A stretch of 5,298 bases of DNA from an uncultured Clostridia bacterium (lineage in GTDB: Bacteria > Bacillota > Clostridia > TANB77 > CAG-508): contig CANQOU010000091.1 of NCBI GenBank assembly GCA_947625565.1, positions 1 through 5,298 on the forward strand, written 5' to 3'. The notes beneath the pieces were generated by a model. The model was not told the DNA's origin and did not search any database. It saw only the letters and a list, made by a program, of their open reading frames with translations. Shown one piece after another: positions 1 through 5,298 of this stretch (within the stretch, counting starts at the first letter, position 1; each line of letters begins with the position of its first letter). A program made the position numbers and the translations under genes.

Positions 1-634
1 AGGAATTGATGGAATTATCCTAACAAAACTTGATGGTGACACTCGTGGTGGTGCAGCACTTTCAGTTAAAAAAATTACAGGAAGACCAATAAAATTTGCA
101 GCAACAGGGGAAAAATTAAGTGATTTAGAAGTATTCCATCCAGATAGAATGGCAGGAAGAATATTAGGAATGGGAGACATTCTATCTGTTATTGAAAAGG
201 CAGAAGAAAGTTTTGACTTAGAACAGGCTGAAAAATTAGAAAAGCAAATGCGCAAAAATGAGTTTGACCTAGACGATTATTTAACACAGCTAAGGCAAAT
301 GAAAAAAATGGGTTCTTTTTCTTCTTTATTAAAAATGATACCTGGCATGAATAAATTAAAAGATGTTAAGGTAGATGATAAAGAATTTGAAAAGATAGAA
401 GCAATTATTTGCTCTATGACAAAACAAGAAAAGAGAAACACTAGAATTTTGAATGGTAGTCGTAGACAAAGAATTGCAAAAGGAAGTGGAACATCTGTCC
501 AAGAAGTTAATAAATTCATAAAATCTTTTGAAGCAACACAAAAAATGATGAAACAGTTAAAAAATAACAAGGGTGGAATGAAAAAGTTAATGAATGGCAT
601 TGATGAAAATACTTTAAAGAATTTTAAATTTTAA
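1..634 (+). CDS. ffh: Signal recognition particle protein Ffh (SRP54), 3' part
   Basis: This is the C-terminal 210 residues of Ffh, the SRP GTPase that binds 4.5S/6S RNA and signal sequences of nascent membrane proteins and docks with FtsY. The first full codon is at 2; about half of a typical ~450-residue protein lies upstream of the window. Seen in sequence: the G4 motif TKLDGDTRGG (from nt 23), the G5-region GEK, and FHPDRMAGRILGMGD closing the NG domain. The M domain follows, with a methionine-rich finger-loop segment (MKKMGSFSSLLKMIPGM, about nt 299-349) and the SRP RNA-binding helix-turn-helix NGSRRQRIAKGSGTSVQEVN (about nt 452-511). The C-terminal tail is short, ending NFKF, without a long GM-rich stretch. 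The TAA stop shares its last A with the rpsP ribosome binding site, so ffh and rpsP are probably co-transcribed and closely coupled. Confidence 0.97.
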   Translation, partial: GIDGIILTKLDGDTRGGAALSVKKITGRPIKFAATGEKLSDLEVFHPDRMAGRILGMGDILSVIEKAEESFDLEQAEKLEKQMRKNEFDLDDYLTQLRQMKKMGSFSSLLKMIPGMNKLKDVKVDDKEFEKIEAIICSMTKQEKRNTRILNGSRRQRIAKGSGTSVQEVNKFIKSFEATQKMMKQLKNNKGGMKKLMNGIDENTLKNFKF

Positions 635-639
635 GGAGG
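634..639 (+). promoter_or_regulatory. Ribosome binding site of rpsP
   Basis: A perfect AGGAGG begins on the last base of the ffh stop codon and lies 8 nt before ATG 648. It decides the start: an in-frame GTG at 639 overlaps this site and would add three residues (M-K-I) not found in S16 proteins. Confidence 0.9.
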
Positions 640-647
640 TGAAGATA

Positions 648-881
648 ATGGTAAAAATTAGATTACAAAGAGAAGGAAAGAAAAAAGCTCCTTTTTATCA
701 TATCGTTGTAGCAGATTCAAGAAGTCCAAGAGATGGTAAAATAGTAGAACAAATAGGAACATATGACCCAATGAGCAAACCAGAGACAATTATACTAGAC
801 AAAGAAAAAGTAGAAAAATGGATTAAAAATGGTGCTAAACCAACAGACACAGTAAAAGCACTAATTGCTAAAGCAAAATAG
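648..881 (+). CDS. rpsP: 30S ribosomal protein S16
   Basis: This 77-residue protein is a structural component of the small subunit that binds 16S rRNA and helps 30S assembly. The N-terminus MVKIRLQREGKKKAPFYHIV, followed by VADSRSPRDGKIVEQIGTYDP (residues 21-41), is the S16 family signature, and the length is close to normal. I chose ATG 648 over the upstream in-frame GTG 639 because the Shine-Dalgarno sequence and the family N-terminus both fit ATG. The gene lies between ffh and khpA, as in many Bacillota, and its TAG stop overlaps the khpA ribosome binding site. Nothing in it is unusual. Confidence 0.97.
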   Translation: MVKIRLQREGKKKAPFYHIVVADSRSPRDGKIVEQIGTYDPMSKPETIILDKEKVEKWIKNGAKPTDTVKALIAKAK

Positions 882-885
882 GAGG
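880..885 (+). promoter_or_regulatory. Ribosome binding site of khpA
   Basis: AGGAGG overlaps the TAG stop of rpsP and lies 9 nt before ATG 895. It selects ATG 895 and rules out an in-frame upstream extension from about 865, which would overlap rpsP. Confidence 0.88.
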
Positions 886-894
886 AATAAGATA

Positions 895-1128
895 ATGAAA
901 GATATCTTAGAAACTATAATAAGACATTTAGTCGAAAATCAAGATGCAATAGAAATTACTGAAGCTTCTACTGATAGTAATGTTACAACATATGAAGTAA
1001 AAGTTGCATCTGAAGATATGGGAAGAGTTATAGGAAAACAAGGTAAAACTGCAAAATCAATAAGAACTGTAATGAAATCAATAGCAGCTAAGGATAAAAA
1101 AAGGATAAATATTGAGTTCTTAGATTAG
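895..1128 (+). CDS. khpA: KH-domain RNA-binding protein KhpA
   Basis: This is a 77-residue single-KH-domain protein. The KH signature is the VIGKQGKTAKSIR segment (residues 45-57) with the GxxG RNA-contact loop GKQG at 47-50. A beta strand (YEVKVAS) precedes it and a C-terminal strand (RINIEF) follows, giving a minimal KH fold. In other Bacillota, KhpA pairs with KhpB (Jag/EloR) as a global RNA chaperone linked to cell elongation and division; that role is family knowledge and is not shown here. The position between rpsP and rimM is the conserved location of this gene (older names ylqC, DUF/UPF0109). Its TAG stop runs into the rimM Shine-Dalgarno sequence. Confidence 0.93.
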   Translation: MKDILETIIRHLVENQDAIEITEASTDSNVTTYEVKVASEDMGRVIGKQGKTAKSIRTVMKSIAAKDKKRINIEFLD

Positions 1129-1137
1129 GAGTTATCT

Positions 1138-1644
1138 ATGCAAGAATATTTTGAAATTGGTCAAATTGTAAATCATTTTGGTATTAAAGGAATGGTAAAA
1201 ATAGTTCCATATACTGATGATATAACTAGATTTGATAATCTAAAAACTGTATATGTTGCAATCAAACAAAATAAAAAACAATATATGATTGAAGAAGTTA
1301 AATATCACAAAAATATGGTATTGATAAAATTCAAAGGAATAGACAAAGTAGAAGATGCTGAATGCTTAAGAAATGGAATTTTAGAAGTAGAACGCAAGGA
1401 TGCAGCAAAATTGGAAAAAGATAGCTATTATATAGCAGACTTAATAGGAATGCAAGTTTATACAGATGATGGAAAAACTTTGGGTGTTCTAGATGATATT
1501 TACAATACAGGAAGTAATGATATTTATGTCATAAAAACCGAAGAATATAAACAAATTTTATTACCAGCCATTAAAGATGTTATAAAAGAAATCTCATTAG
1601 AGGAAAACAAAATTATTGTTCATATGATTTCAGGATTGGAATAA
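1138..1644 (+). CDS. rimM: Ribosome maturation factor RimM
   Basis: This 168-residue 16S rRNA processing factor acts late in assembly of the 30S head and is known to contact S19. The N-terminal RimM beta-barrel begins with EIGQIVNHFGIKGMVKIVPY (residues 6-25). The C-terminal PRC-barrel begins at YYIADLIGMQVY (97-108), continues through LGVLDDIYNTGSNDIYVI (115-132), and ends with the typical ILLPAIKDVIKEIS (140-153). The length is normal for Bacillota RimM. The start is supported by AGGAG at 1127-1131, 6 nt before the ATG, and the family N-terminus. It lies immediately upstream of trmD, a gene pair conserved across most bacteria, in the same operon as the gene for S16. Confidence 0.96.
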   Translation: MQEYFEIGQIVNHFGIKGMVKIVPYTDDITRFDNLKTVYVAIKQNKKQYMIEEVKYHKNMVLIKFKGIDKVEDAECLRNGILEVERKDAAKLEKDSYYIADLIGMQVYTDDGKTLGVLDDIYNTGSNDIYVIKTEEYKQILLPAIKDVIKEISLEENKIIVHMISGLE

Positions 1645-1659
1645 TAAAAGGAGAAAATA

Positions 1660-2325
1660 ATGCGATTTGATGTTTTAACACTTTTTCCAGAAATGTTTGA
1701 AGTATGTAAGCAAAGCATTTTAGGAAAAGCACAAGAAAAAGATTTGATAAACATAAATATGGTAAATATAAGAGATTTTTCAGAAAATAAACATAAAAAA
1801 GTAGATGATACTCCATATGGTGGTGGAGCAGGTATGATAATGATGCCTGATGTAGTATATAGAGCATATGAATCTATAAAAACAGAAGATGCAAAAGTTA
1901 TATATATGTCACCACAAGGAAAGTTGTTAAATCAAGCTAAAGTTCAAGAACTATCAAAAGAAAAACATTTAATTCTTCTATGTGGACATTATGAAGGAAT
2001 TGACCAACGAGTATTAGACAAGATTGTTGATGAAGAAATTTCTATTGGAGATTATGTCTTAACAGGAGGAGAAATTCCAGCAATGGTCTTAATAGATAGT
2101 GTAAGTCGCTATGTGGAAGGGGTAATAACAAAAGACTCAATTCAAGAAGAATCTTTTTCAGAAGGACTACTTGAATATCCACAATATACAAGACCAGAGT
2201 TTTTTCAAGATGTAAAAGTTCCAGAAATTCTTTTATCAGGACATCACGAAAACATTGAGAAATGGCATAAGGAAAAAGCCTTAGAAACAACATATATTAA
2301 AAGACCAGATTTATTAAAAAACTAA
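1660..2325 (+). CDS. trmD: tRNA (guanine37-N1)-methyltransferase TrmD, slightly short C-terminus
   Basis: TrmD uses SAM to methylate G37 next to the anticodon of tRNAs that read CNN codons, preventing +1 frameshifting. Seen in sequence: start RFDVLTLFPEMF; KVDDTPYGGGAGMIMMP (47-63); and the SPOUT knot segments LLCGHYEGIDQRV (106-118) and SIGDYVLTGGEIPAM (128-142). SVSR ends at Arg150, matching E. coli catalytic Arg154. ESFSEGLLEYPQYTRP (164-179) has Glu164 where E. coli has catalytic Asp169. GHHENIEKWH (194-203) leads into the C-terminal domain. The start has AAAGGAG at 1647-1653. The protein is 221 residues, whereas relatives are about 235-255. It ends at RPDLLKN, and the same frame continues after the TAA as a normal TrmD tail (see next entry). 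The catalytic knot is intact, so the enzyme may still work without the last helix. Confidence 0.94.
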   Translation: MRFDVLTLFPEMFEVCKQSILGKAQEKDLININMVNIRDFSENKHKKVDDTPYGGGAGMIMMPDVVYRAYESIKTEDAKVIYMSPQGKLLNQAKVQELSKEKHLILLCGHYEGIDQRVLDKIVDEEISIGDYVLTGGEIPAMVLIDSVSRYVEGVITKDSIQEESFSEGLLEYPQYTRPEFFQDVKVPEILLSGHHENIEKWHKEKALETTYIKRPDLLKN

Positions 2326-2373
2326 AATTTATCTAACCAAGAAAAAGAAATTTTAGAAAAAATAAAAAATGAA

Positions 2374-2393
2374 GTGCCAAATACTAAAGGCAC
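2374..2393 (+). promoter_or_regulatory. Small hairpin upstream of rplS, possible L19 leader
   Basis: GTGCC (2374-2378) and GGCAC (2389-2393) are perfect 5-bp arms around a 10-nt A-rich loop, in a stretch otherwise poor in G and C. The hairpin sits 15 nt before the rplS Shine-Dalgarno sequence. There is no following U-tract, so it is not a terminator. Autoregulatory L19 leader RNAs are known upstream of rplS in low-GC Gram-positives; whether this matches that family's consensus I cannot check. If the trmD tail is translated by readthrough, ribosomes would cross it. Confidence 0.35.
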
Positions 2394-2408
2394 CGCTCAA
2401 AATAAAGA

Positions 2409-2414
2409 AGGAGG
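2409..2414 (+). promoter_or_regulatory. Ribosome binding site of rplS
   Basis: AGGAGG with an 11-nt spacer to ATG 2426. The spacer is slightly long, but this is the only good site. It selects ATG 2426, the normal L19 start (MDIIKSIE), over an in-frame ATG at 2369 that would add 19 residues, lacks a Shine-Dalgarno sequence and reads through the hairpin. Confidence 0.85.
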
Positions 2415-2425
2415 TAAATTCTAAA

Positions 2426-2986
2426 ATGGATATTATTAAATCAATTGAACATGAACAACTTAAGAATAAAATTCCTGAATTAAAAGTAGGTAATACTGTA
2501 AAAGTACATGCTAGAATTAAAGAAGGAAACAAAGAAAGAATCCAAGTATTTGAAGGAATAATTATTAAAGTACAAGGTGGAGGAATAAATCAAACATTTA
2601 CAGTAAGAAAAAATTCTTATGGTGTAGGTGTTGAAAAAACTTTCTTAGTTCATTCACCATTAGTAGAAAAGGTAGAACTAGTAAGAGTTGGAAAGGCAAG
2701 ACGTGCTAAATTATTCTATTTAAGAGATAGACTTGGAAAATCTGCCAAGACAAAAGAGCAAGTAGGTGCTAGAATTGAAGATAAAGAAATTGTTGTCAAA
2801 GAGGACTTAGCAGAAGAACCAGTTGTAGAAGAAGTAACAACTACTGAGGAAGTTGTAGAGGAAACACCAGTTACTGAAGAAGCGCCAGAGGAAGCGCCAG
2901 CAGTTGAAACTGAAAATCCTGTAAAACAAGAAGTTGTTGATACAGTAAAAGAAGAAAAAGTTGAAGATGTAAAAGATGAAAAATAA
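2426..2986 (+). CDS. rplS: 50S ribosomal protein L19 with acidic C-terminal extension
   Basis: L19 sits at the 30S-50S interface near bridge contacts. Residues 1-112 are a standard L19: MDIIKSIEHEQL, VGNTVKVHARIKEGNKERIQ (21-40), VFEGIIIKVQGGG (41-53), FTVRKNSYGVGVEKTF (58-73), HSPLVEKVELVRVGKARRAKLFYLRD (76-101), ending LGKSAKTKEQ. Normal L19 stops about here, at 115 residues or so. This one continues for 74 residues to 186. The extension is low-complexity and rich in E, V, T, A and P, with 27 Asp/Glu against 8 Lys/Arg by my count, no aromatic residues and no visible domain, and is probably disordered. It includes a short EEAPEEAP repeat. There is no frameshift joining core and tail; the reading is continuous. 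An intrinsic terminator follows directly, so this is the last gene of the operon. The function of the tail is unknown to me. Confidence 0.95.
   Translation: MDIIKSIEHEQLKNKIPELKVGNTVKVHARIKEGNKERIQVFEGIIIKVQGGGINQTFTVRKNSYGVGVEKTFLVHSPLVEKVELVRVGKARRAKLFYLRDRLGKSAKTKEQVGARIEDKEIVVKEDLAEEPVVEEVTTTEEVVEETPVTEEAPEEAPAVETENPVKQEVVDTVKEEKVEDVKDEK
2879..2902 (+). repeat. Two 12-nt tandem units inside the L19 tail
   Basis: GAAGCGCCAG occurs at 2879-2888 and again at 2891-2900, offset by 12 nt, encoding the repeated E-A-P-E motif of the L19 extension. It is more GC-rich than its surroundings, and its in-frame length suggests growth of the tail by small tandem duplication. Only two copies are present. 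Confidence 0.6.
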
Positions 2987-2993
2987 AATATAT

Positions 2994-3032
2994 AAAACAA
3001 GAAGAAACTTAAGTTAATCTTCTTGTTTTTTT
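2994..3032 (+). terminator. Intrinsic terminator after rplS
   Basis: ACAAGAAGA (2997-3005) pairs with TCTTCTTGT (3018-3026) as a perfect 9-bp stem. It can extend outward through A-U pairs and, after a 2-nt bulge at 3016-3017, inward by AAC/GTT around a TTAA loop. A run of seven T (3026-3032) follows. It starts 8 nt after the rplS stop and separates the translation operon from feoAB. Confidence 0.9.
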
Positions 3033-3060
3033 GTAATAATCAATAAAAATAAAAAAGAAC

Positions 3061-3092
3061 TAATTATTCAATGTCGAAATATAATATAATTA
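3061..3092 (+). promoter_or_regulatory. Probable feoA promoter with flanking inverted repeat
   Basis: Between the terminator and feoA are two overlapping TATAAT hexamers (3080-3085 and 3085-3090), about 34-44 nt before the ATG. No good TTGACA-like -35 element is visible at the expected distance. A perfect 7-bp inverted repeat, TAATTAT (3061-3067) and ATAATTA (3086-3092), brackets the region, and its right arm overlaps the second -10. It could be an operator, for example for a Fur- or DtxR-type iron regulator, but it does not resemble the standard Fur or DtxR consensus and may be chance in AT-rich DNA. Confidence 0.45.
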
Positions 3093-3123
3093 AGAAGAAA
3101 CTTACTAAAGGAAGTGTCAGTTT

Positions 3124-3345
3124 ATGACGTTGAATGAATTAAAATTAGAAAATGAAGGAAAGATTCTAAATATTGAATGTTCAGAAAATATAAAACGTAG
3201 GTTATTAGATTTAGGACTAGTAAAAAATACGAATATAATTCCAGTATTGATTAGTCCATCAGGTGATCCTAAGGCTTTTGAAGTTAGGGGAACACTAATT
3301 GCCATTAGAGAAGAAGATACTAGAAAGATAGAAATAAAAATATAA
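3124..3345 (+). CDS. feoA: Ferrous iron transport protein FeoA
   Basis: FeoA is a 73-residue cytoplasmic SH3-like protein that assists the Fe(II) transporter FeoB, probably by binding its cytoplasmic part. The full family pattern is visible: an N-terminal strand region with GKILNIE (12-18), the helix ENIKRRLLDLGLVKNTNI (21-38), and the closing strands GDPKAFEVRGTLIAIREEDTRKIEI (47-71), where FeoA proteins carry their conserved G-P-x-x-[YF]-x-[VL]-[RK]-G-x-x-[IL]-[AG]-[IL]-R pattern. AAAGGAAG (3107-3114) precedes the ATG at a usable distance. It is the first gene of a new transcription unit, 55 nt upstream of feoB, which supports the assignment. The length is typical for the family. Confidence 0.93.
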   Translation: MTLNELKLENEGKILNIECSENIKRRLLDLGLVKNTNIIPVLISPSGDPKAFEVRGTLIAIREEDTRKIEIKI

Positions 3346-3389
3346 TCACAAATGAAACCTTTTATCATATTATGTAATAACATATGAAT

Positions 3390-3395
3390 AGGAGG
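3390..3395 (+). promoter_or_regulatory. Ribosome binding site of feoB
   Basis: AGGAGG with a 5-nt spacer to ATG 3401. It fixes the feoB start upstream of the frameshift: from this ATG ten codons encode a normal FeoB N-terminus before the frame breaks. No alternative start in the downstream frame lies before the P-loop, because TAG 3426-3428 blocks it. Confidence 0.88.
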
Positions 3396-3400
3396 TTTGT

Positions 3401-5298
3401 ATGGAGGAAATTTATACTATTGCATTAGCTCGGTAATCCTAATGTCGGAAAATCGACTATTTTTAATAGTCTGACAGGTATGCATCAACATACAGGGAAT
3501 TGGCCTGGAAAAACAGTTGCAAATGCTACAGGAAAGGCGGTTATTAGTAATAAAGACTTTTTATTTGTAGACATTCCAGGTACATATTCTTTGATGTCAA
3601 ATTCTGAAGAAGAAGAGATTGCAAGAGATTATATATGTTTTGGAAATCCAGATGCAACAGTTGTTGTGGTTGATAGCACTTGTCTAGAAAGAAACTTAAA
3701 TCTATTATTTCAAATAATGGAAATGACTGAAAATGTAATTTTATGTGTTAATTTATTAGATGAAGCAAAAAAGAAAAAAATCAAGATTGACCTAAAAAAG
3801 TTATCGCAAGATTTAGGAATACCTGTAGTGGGAACTACTGCAAAAAAGAAAAAAACATTAGAAAATTTAAAACAGACTATATACAAAGTGTGTATAGGAG
3901 AAATTGTTCCAAAACCTAATAAAGTAATATATGAAGAAATAATTGAAGAAGCAATAGAAGAAGTAAAAAATTCTTTAGACGAGGTAATAAAATTAGAAAG
4001 TAAAGAGCATTACAAAAATGATTTTTTGCGATGGGTTGCTATTAAATTGATAGATGGAGAAAACAAAATTTTAAATTCAATAAGGAAAAATACAGAATTA
4101 AAAATTGATAATTCTAAAATCACTAAAAAAGTAGAAGAAGTAAAAGAAAAGTTAAAAAATCAAGGAATCACTGAGAAAAATTTCAAAGATAAGATTGTTA
4201 GTAATATTTTATACCATTCAGAAGAAATTTGTAAAAAAGTATGTATATTTGAAAATGAGAATTACACATATCGTGATAGAAAAATAGATAAAATATTAAC
4301 TTCAAAAGCTTTTGGAATACCTATTATGATAATATTCTTAGCTGTAATTTTTTGGCTGACTATTGTAGGAAGTAATTATCCATCTAACATATTATTTTCT
4401 TTTTTTGGATGGATACAGGATAAATTGATTGAATTAGCAATTTTTATAAAAGCACCAGAATGGCTTTCAAATATGTTAATTTTTGGAGTATATCAAACAC
4501 TTACTTGGGTAATTAGTGTTATGCTTCCACCAATGGCTATCTTTTTCCCATTATTTACGTTTTTAGAAGATTTAGGGTATTTACCAAGAATTGCGTTTAA
4601 TACAGATAAATTTTTTAAAAAAGCTTGTTGCACAGGTAAGCAAATGATAACAATGTGTATGGGATTTGGTTGTAATGCTTGTGGAGTTACAGGATGTAGA
4701 ATTATTGATTCTCCTAGAGAAAGACTTATTGCAATACTTACTAATAACTTTATCCCATGTAATGGAAGATTTCCGTTTTTAATTTCTGTTGCAACAATTT
4801 TTATAGCAGGAGCATATGGAGGAGGCTCATCTATTTTAGCAACCCTAAGTGTTATATCTATAATACTAATTGGAATTTTCTTAACACTAATTATATCAAA
4901 AATATTATCAAAAACAATTTTGAAAGGTATGCCATCTTCATTTGTTTTAGAATTGCCACCATATAGAAAACCACAAATAGGCAAGATTTTAGTACGTTCA
5001 ATATTTGATAGAACATTATTTATTTTAATGAGGGCTATAAAAATAGCAGCACCTGCAGGATTGATTATATGGTTATTAGCAAATATTGGAATAAATGGTG
5101 AGACCTTATTAAATATAATAGCAAACTTTTTTGACCCATTTGCCAAAATAATGGGGTTAGATGGATATATTTTGACTGCGTTTGTTTTAGGAATACCTGC
5201 AAATGAAATTGTATTACCAATAATTTTAATGTGTTATTTAAAATCAAATATGTTAATAGATATGGAAGATACTTTTGCAATAGGACAAATTTTGAGAC
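3401..5298 (+). pseudogene. feoB: Ferrous iron transporter FeoB, frameshifted near its start, 3' end cut by window
   Basis: FeoB is the inner-membrane Fe(II) transporter with an N-terminal G-protein domain. From ATG 3401 the frame gives MEEIYTIALAR and stops at TAA 3434-3436. Dropping one base (C3431) restores IALA-GNPNVGKST, and the new frame is open for 622 codons to the window edge. In restored numbering: G1 GNPNVGKST (11-19), GNWPGKTV (32-39) in switch I, G3 DIPG (57-60), G4 NLLD (117-120), G5 near GTTA (144-147), a Lys/Glu-rich helical linker to about 300, then the membrane part from about 303. The membrane part has LPPMAIFFPLFTFLEDLGYLPR from 375, the cysteine-rich GFGCNACGVTGCR (421-433), NFIPCNGRFP from 449, and GIPANE (597-602). 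Roughly the last helices are missing. The body shows no other damage, so the lesion is recent, recoded, or an assembly error. The first ATG in the main frame (3480) would omit the P-loop. Confidence 0.9.

Larger units (their letters stand above)
2326..2424 (+). other. In-frame continuation of trmD past its stop codon
   Basis: Read in the trmD frame after TAA 2323-2325, the DNA gives NLSNQEKEILEKIKNEV and then about 15 further residues before TAA 2422-2424, just before the rplS start. The first 14-16 residues resemble the usual end of clostridial TrmD, where RPDL is followed a few residues later by NLS, an acidic pair and LL. The stop therefore seems to replace one codon of an ancestral tail rather than mark its natural end. 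The later part overlaps the hairpin and Shine-Dalgarno sequence of rplS and is probably not ancestral protein. The alternative is that this is only leader RNA and the resemblance is chance. Confidence 0.6.

Noticed and set aside
2369..2425. Upstream in-frame ATG giving L19 a 19-residue N-terminal extension
   Set aside because: No Shine-Dalgarno sequence there, the added residues do not match L19, and AGGAGG at 2409-2414 points to ATG 2426.
2716..3000. A Ser/Thr-rich minus-strand open frame opposite the L19 tail
   Set aside because: It is the mirror of the Glu/Val/Thr codons of the L19 extension (GAA/GTA read as TTC/TAC-type codons) and spans the terminator; not a gene.
3365..3387. Small inverted repeats (TATGT/ACATA and TCATAT/ATATGA) in the feoA-feoB gap
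   Set aside because: Very AT-rich 5-6 bp arms, mutually exclusive pairings and no U-tract; most likely chance, not a terminator or riboswitch.
3767..3848. Two A-AAA-AAG heptamers in frame in feoB (3767-3773 and 3842-3848), the classic -1 slippery sequence
   Set aside because: Lys codon runs are common in this genome, no clear stimulatory structure follows, and the feoB frame break upstream needs a +1 shift, not -1.
4493..5146. A 217-codon open frame on the minus strand opposite feoB
   Set aside because: It is antisense to the best-conserved membrane region of FeoB, has no convincing ribosome binding site that I could see and no recognisable family; it is a by-product of AT-rich, stop-poor composition.
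1..5298. CRISPR arrays, tRNA genes, insertion sequences, phage or toxin-antitoxin genes
   Set aside because: I read for regularly spaced repeats, cloverleaf-like segments, transposase motifs and terminal inverted repeats and saw none; nearly all of the window is accounted for by housekeeping and iron-transport genes.

Overview
The window is strongly AT-rich DNA (roughly 30% G+C by eye), with all genes on the + strand. The gene order ffh-rpsP-khpA-rimM-trmD-rplS, near-perfect AGGAGG ribosome binding sites and lysine/isoleucine-rich proteins point to a low-GC Bacillota, most likely a member of the Clostridia. The FeoA/FeoB pair also looks clostridial. I cannot name the species. The genetic code looks standard: tryptophans are TGG, and the seven visible stops are TAA or TAG.

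Region 1 (1-2986) is a compact translation and protein-targeting operon. It opens with the C-terminal half of Ffh, the SRP GTPase. It continues with ribosomal protein S16, the KH-domain RNA-binding protein KhpA, the 16S maturation factor RimM, the tRNA m1G37 methyltransferase TrmD, and ribosomal protein L19. The first four junctions are only 9-15 nt, with Shine-Dalgarno sequences touching or overlapping the preceding stop codon. The roughly 100-nt trmD-rplS gap is different. It reads in frame from trmD as a recognisable TrmD C-terminal tail behind a single TAA, and it also carries a small hairpin that could be an r-protein leader. L19 has the normal core plus a 74-residue acidic C-terminal extension. 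A clear intrinsic terminator closes the operon at about 2994-3032.

Region 2 (3033-5298) is a ferrous iron uptake operon. A short spacer with a plausible -10 element precedes feoA, followed after 55 nt by feoB. FeoB is recognisable over about 630 residues, but its reading frame is broken after codon 10 by one extra base exactly at the start of the G1/P-loop motif. The gene also runs off the 3' edge of the window.

These are ordinary housekeeping and iron-transport genes, and I see no new multi-gene system. The points worth a second look are the two single-site lesions (trmD stop, feoB frameshift), which could be real decay, recoding or assembly error, the acidic L19 tail, and the trmD-rplS intergenic RNA.
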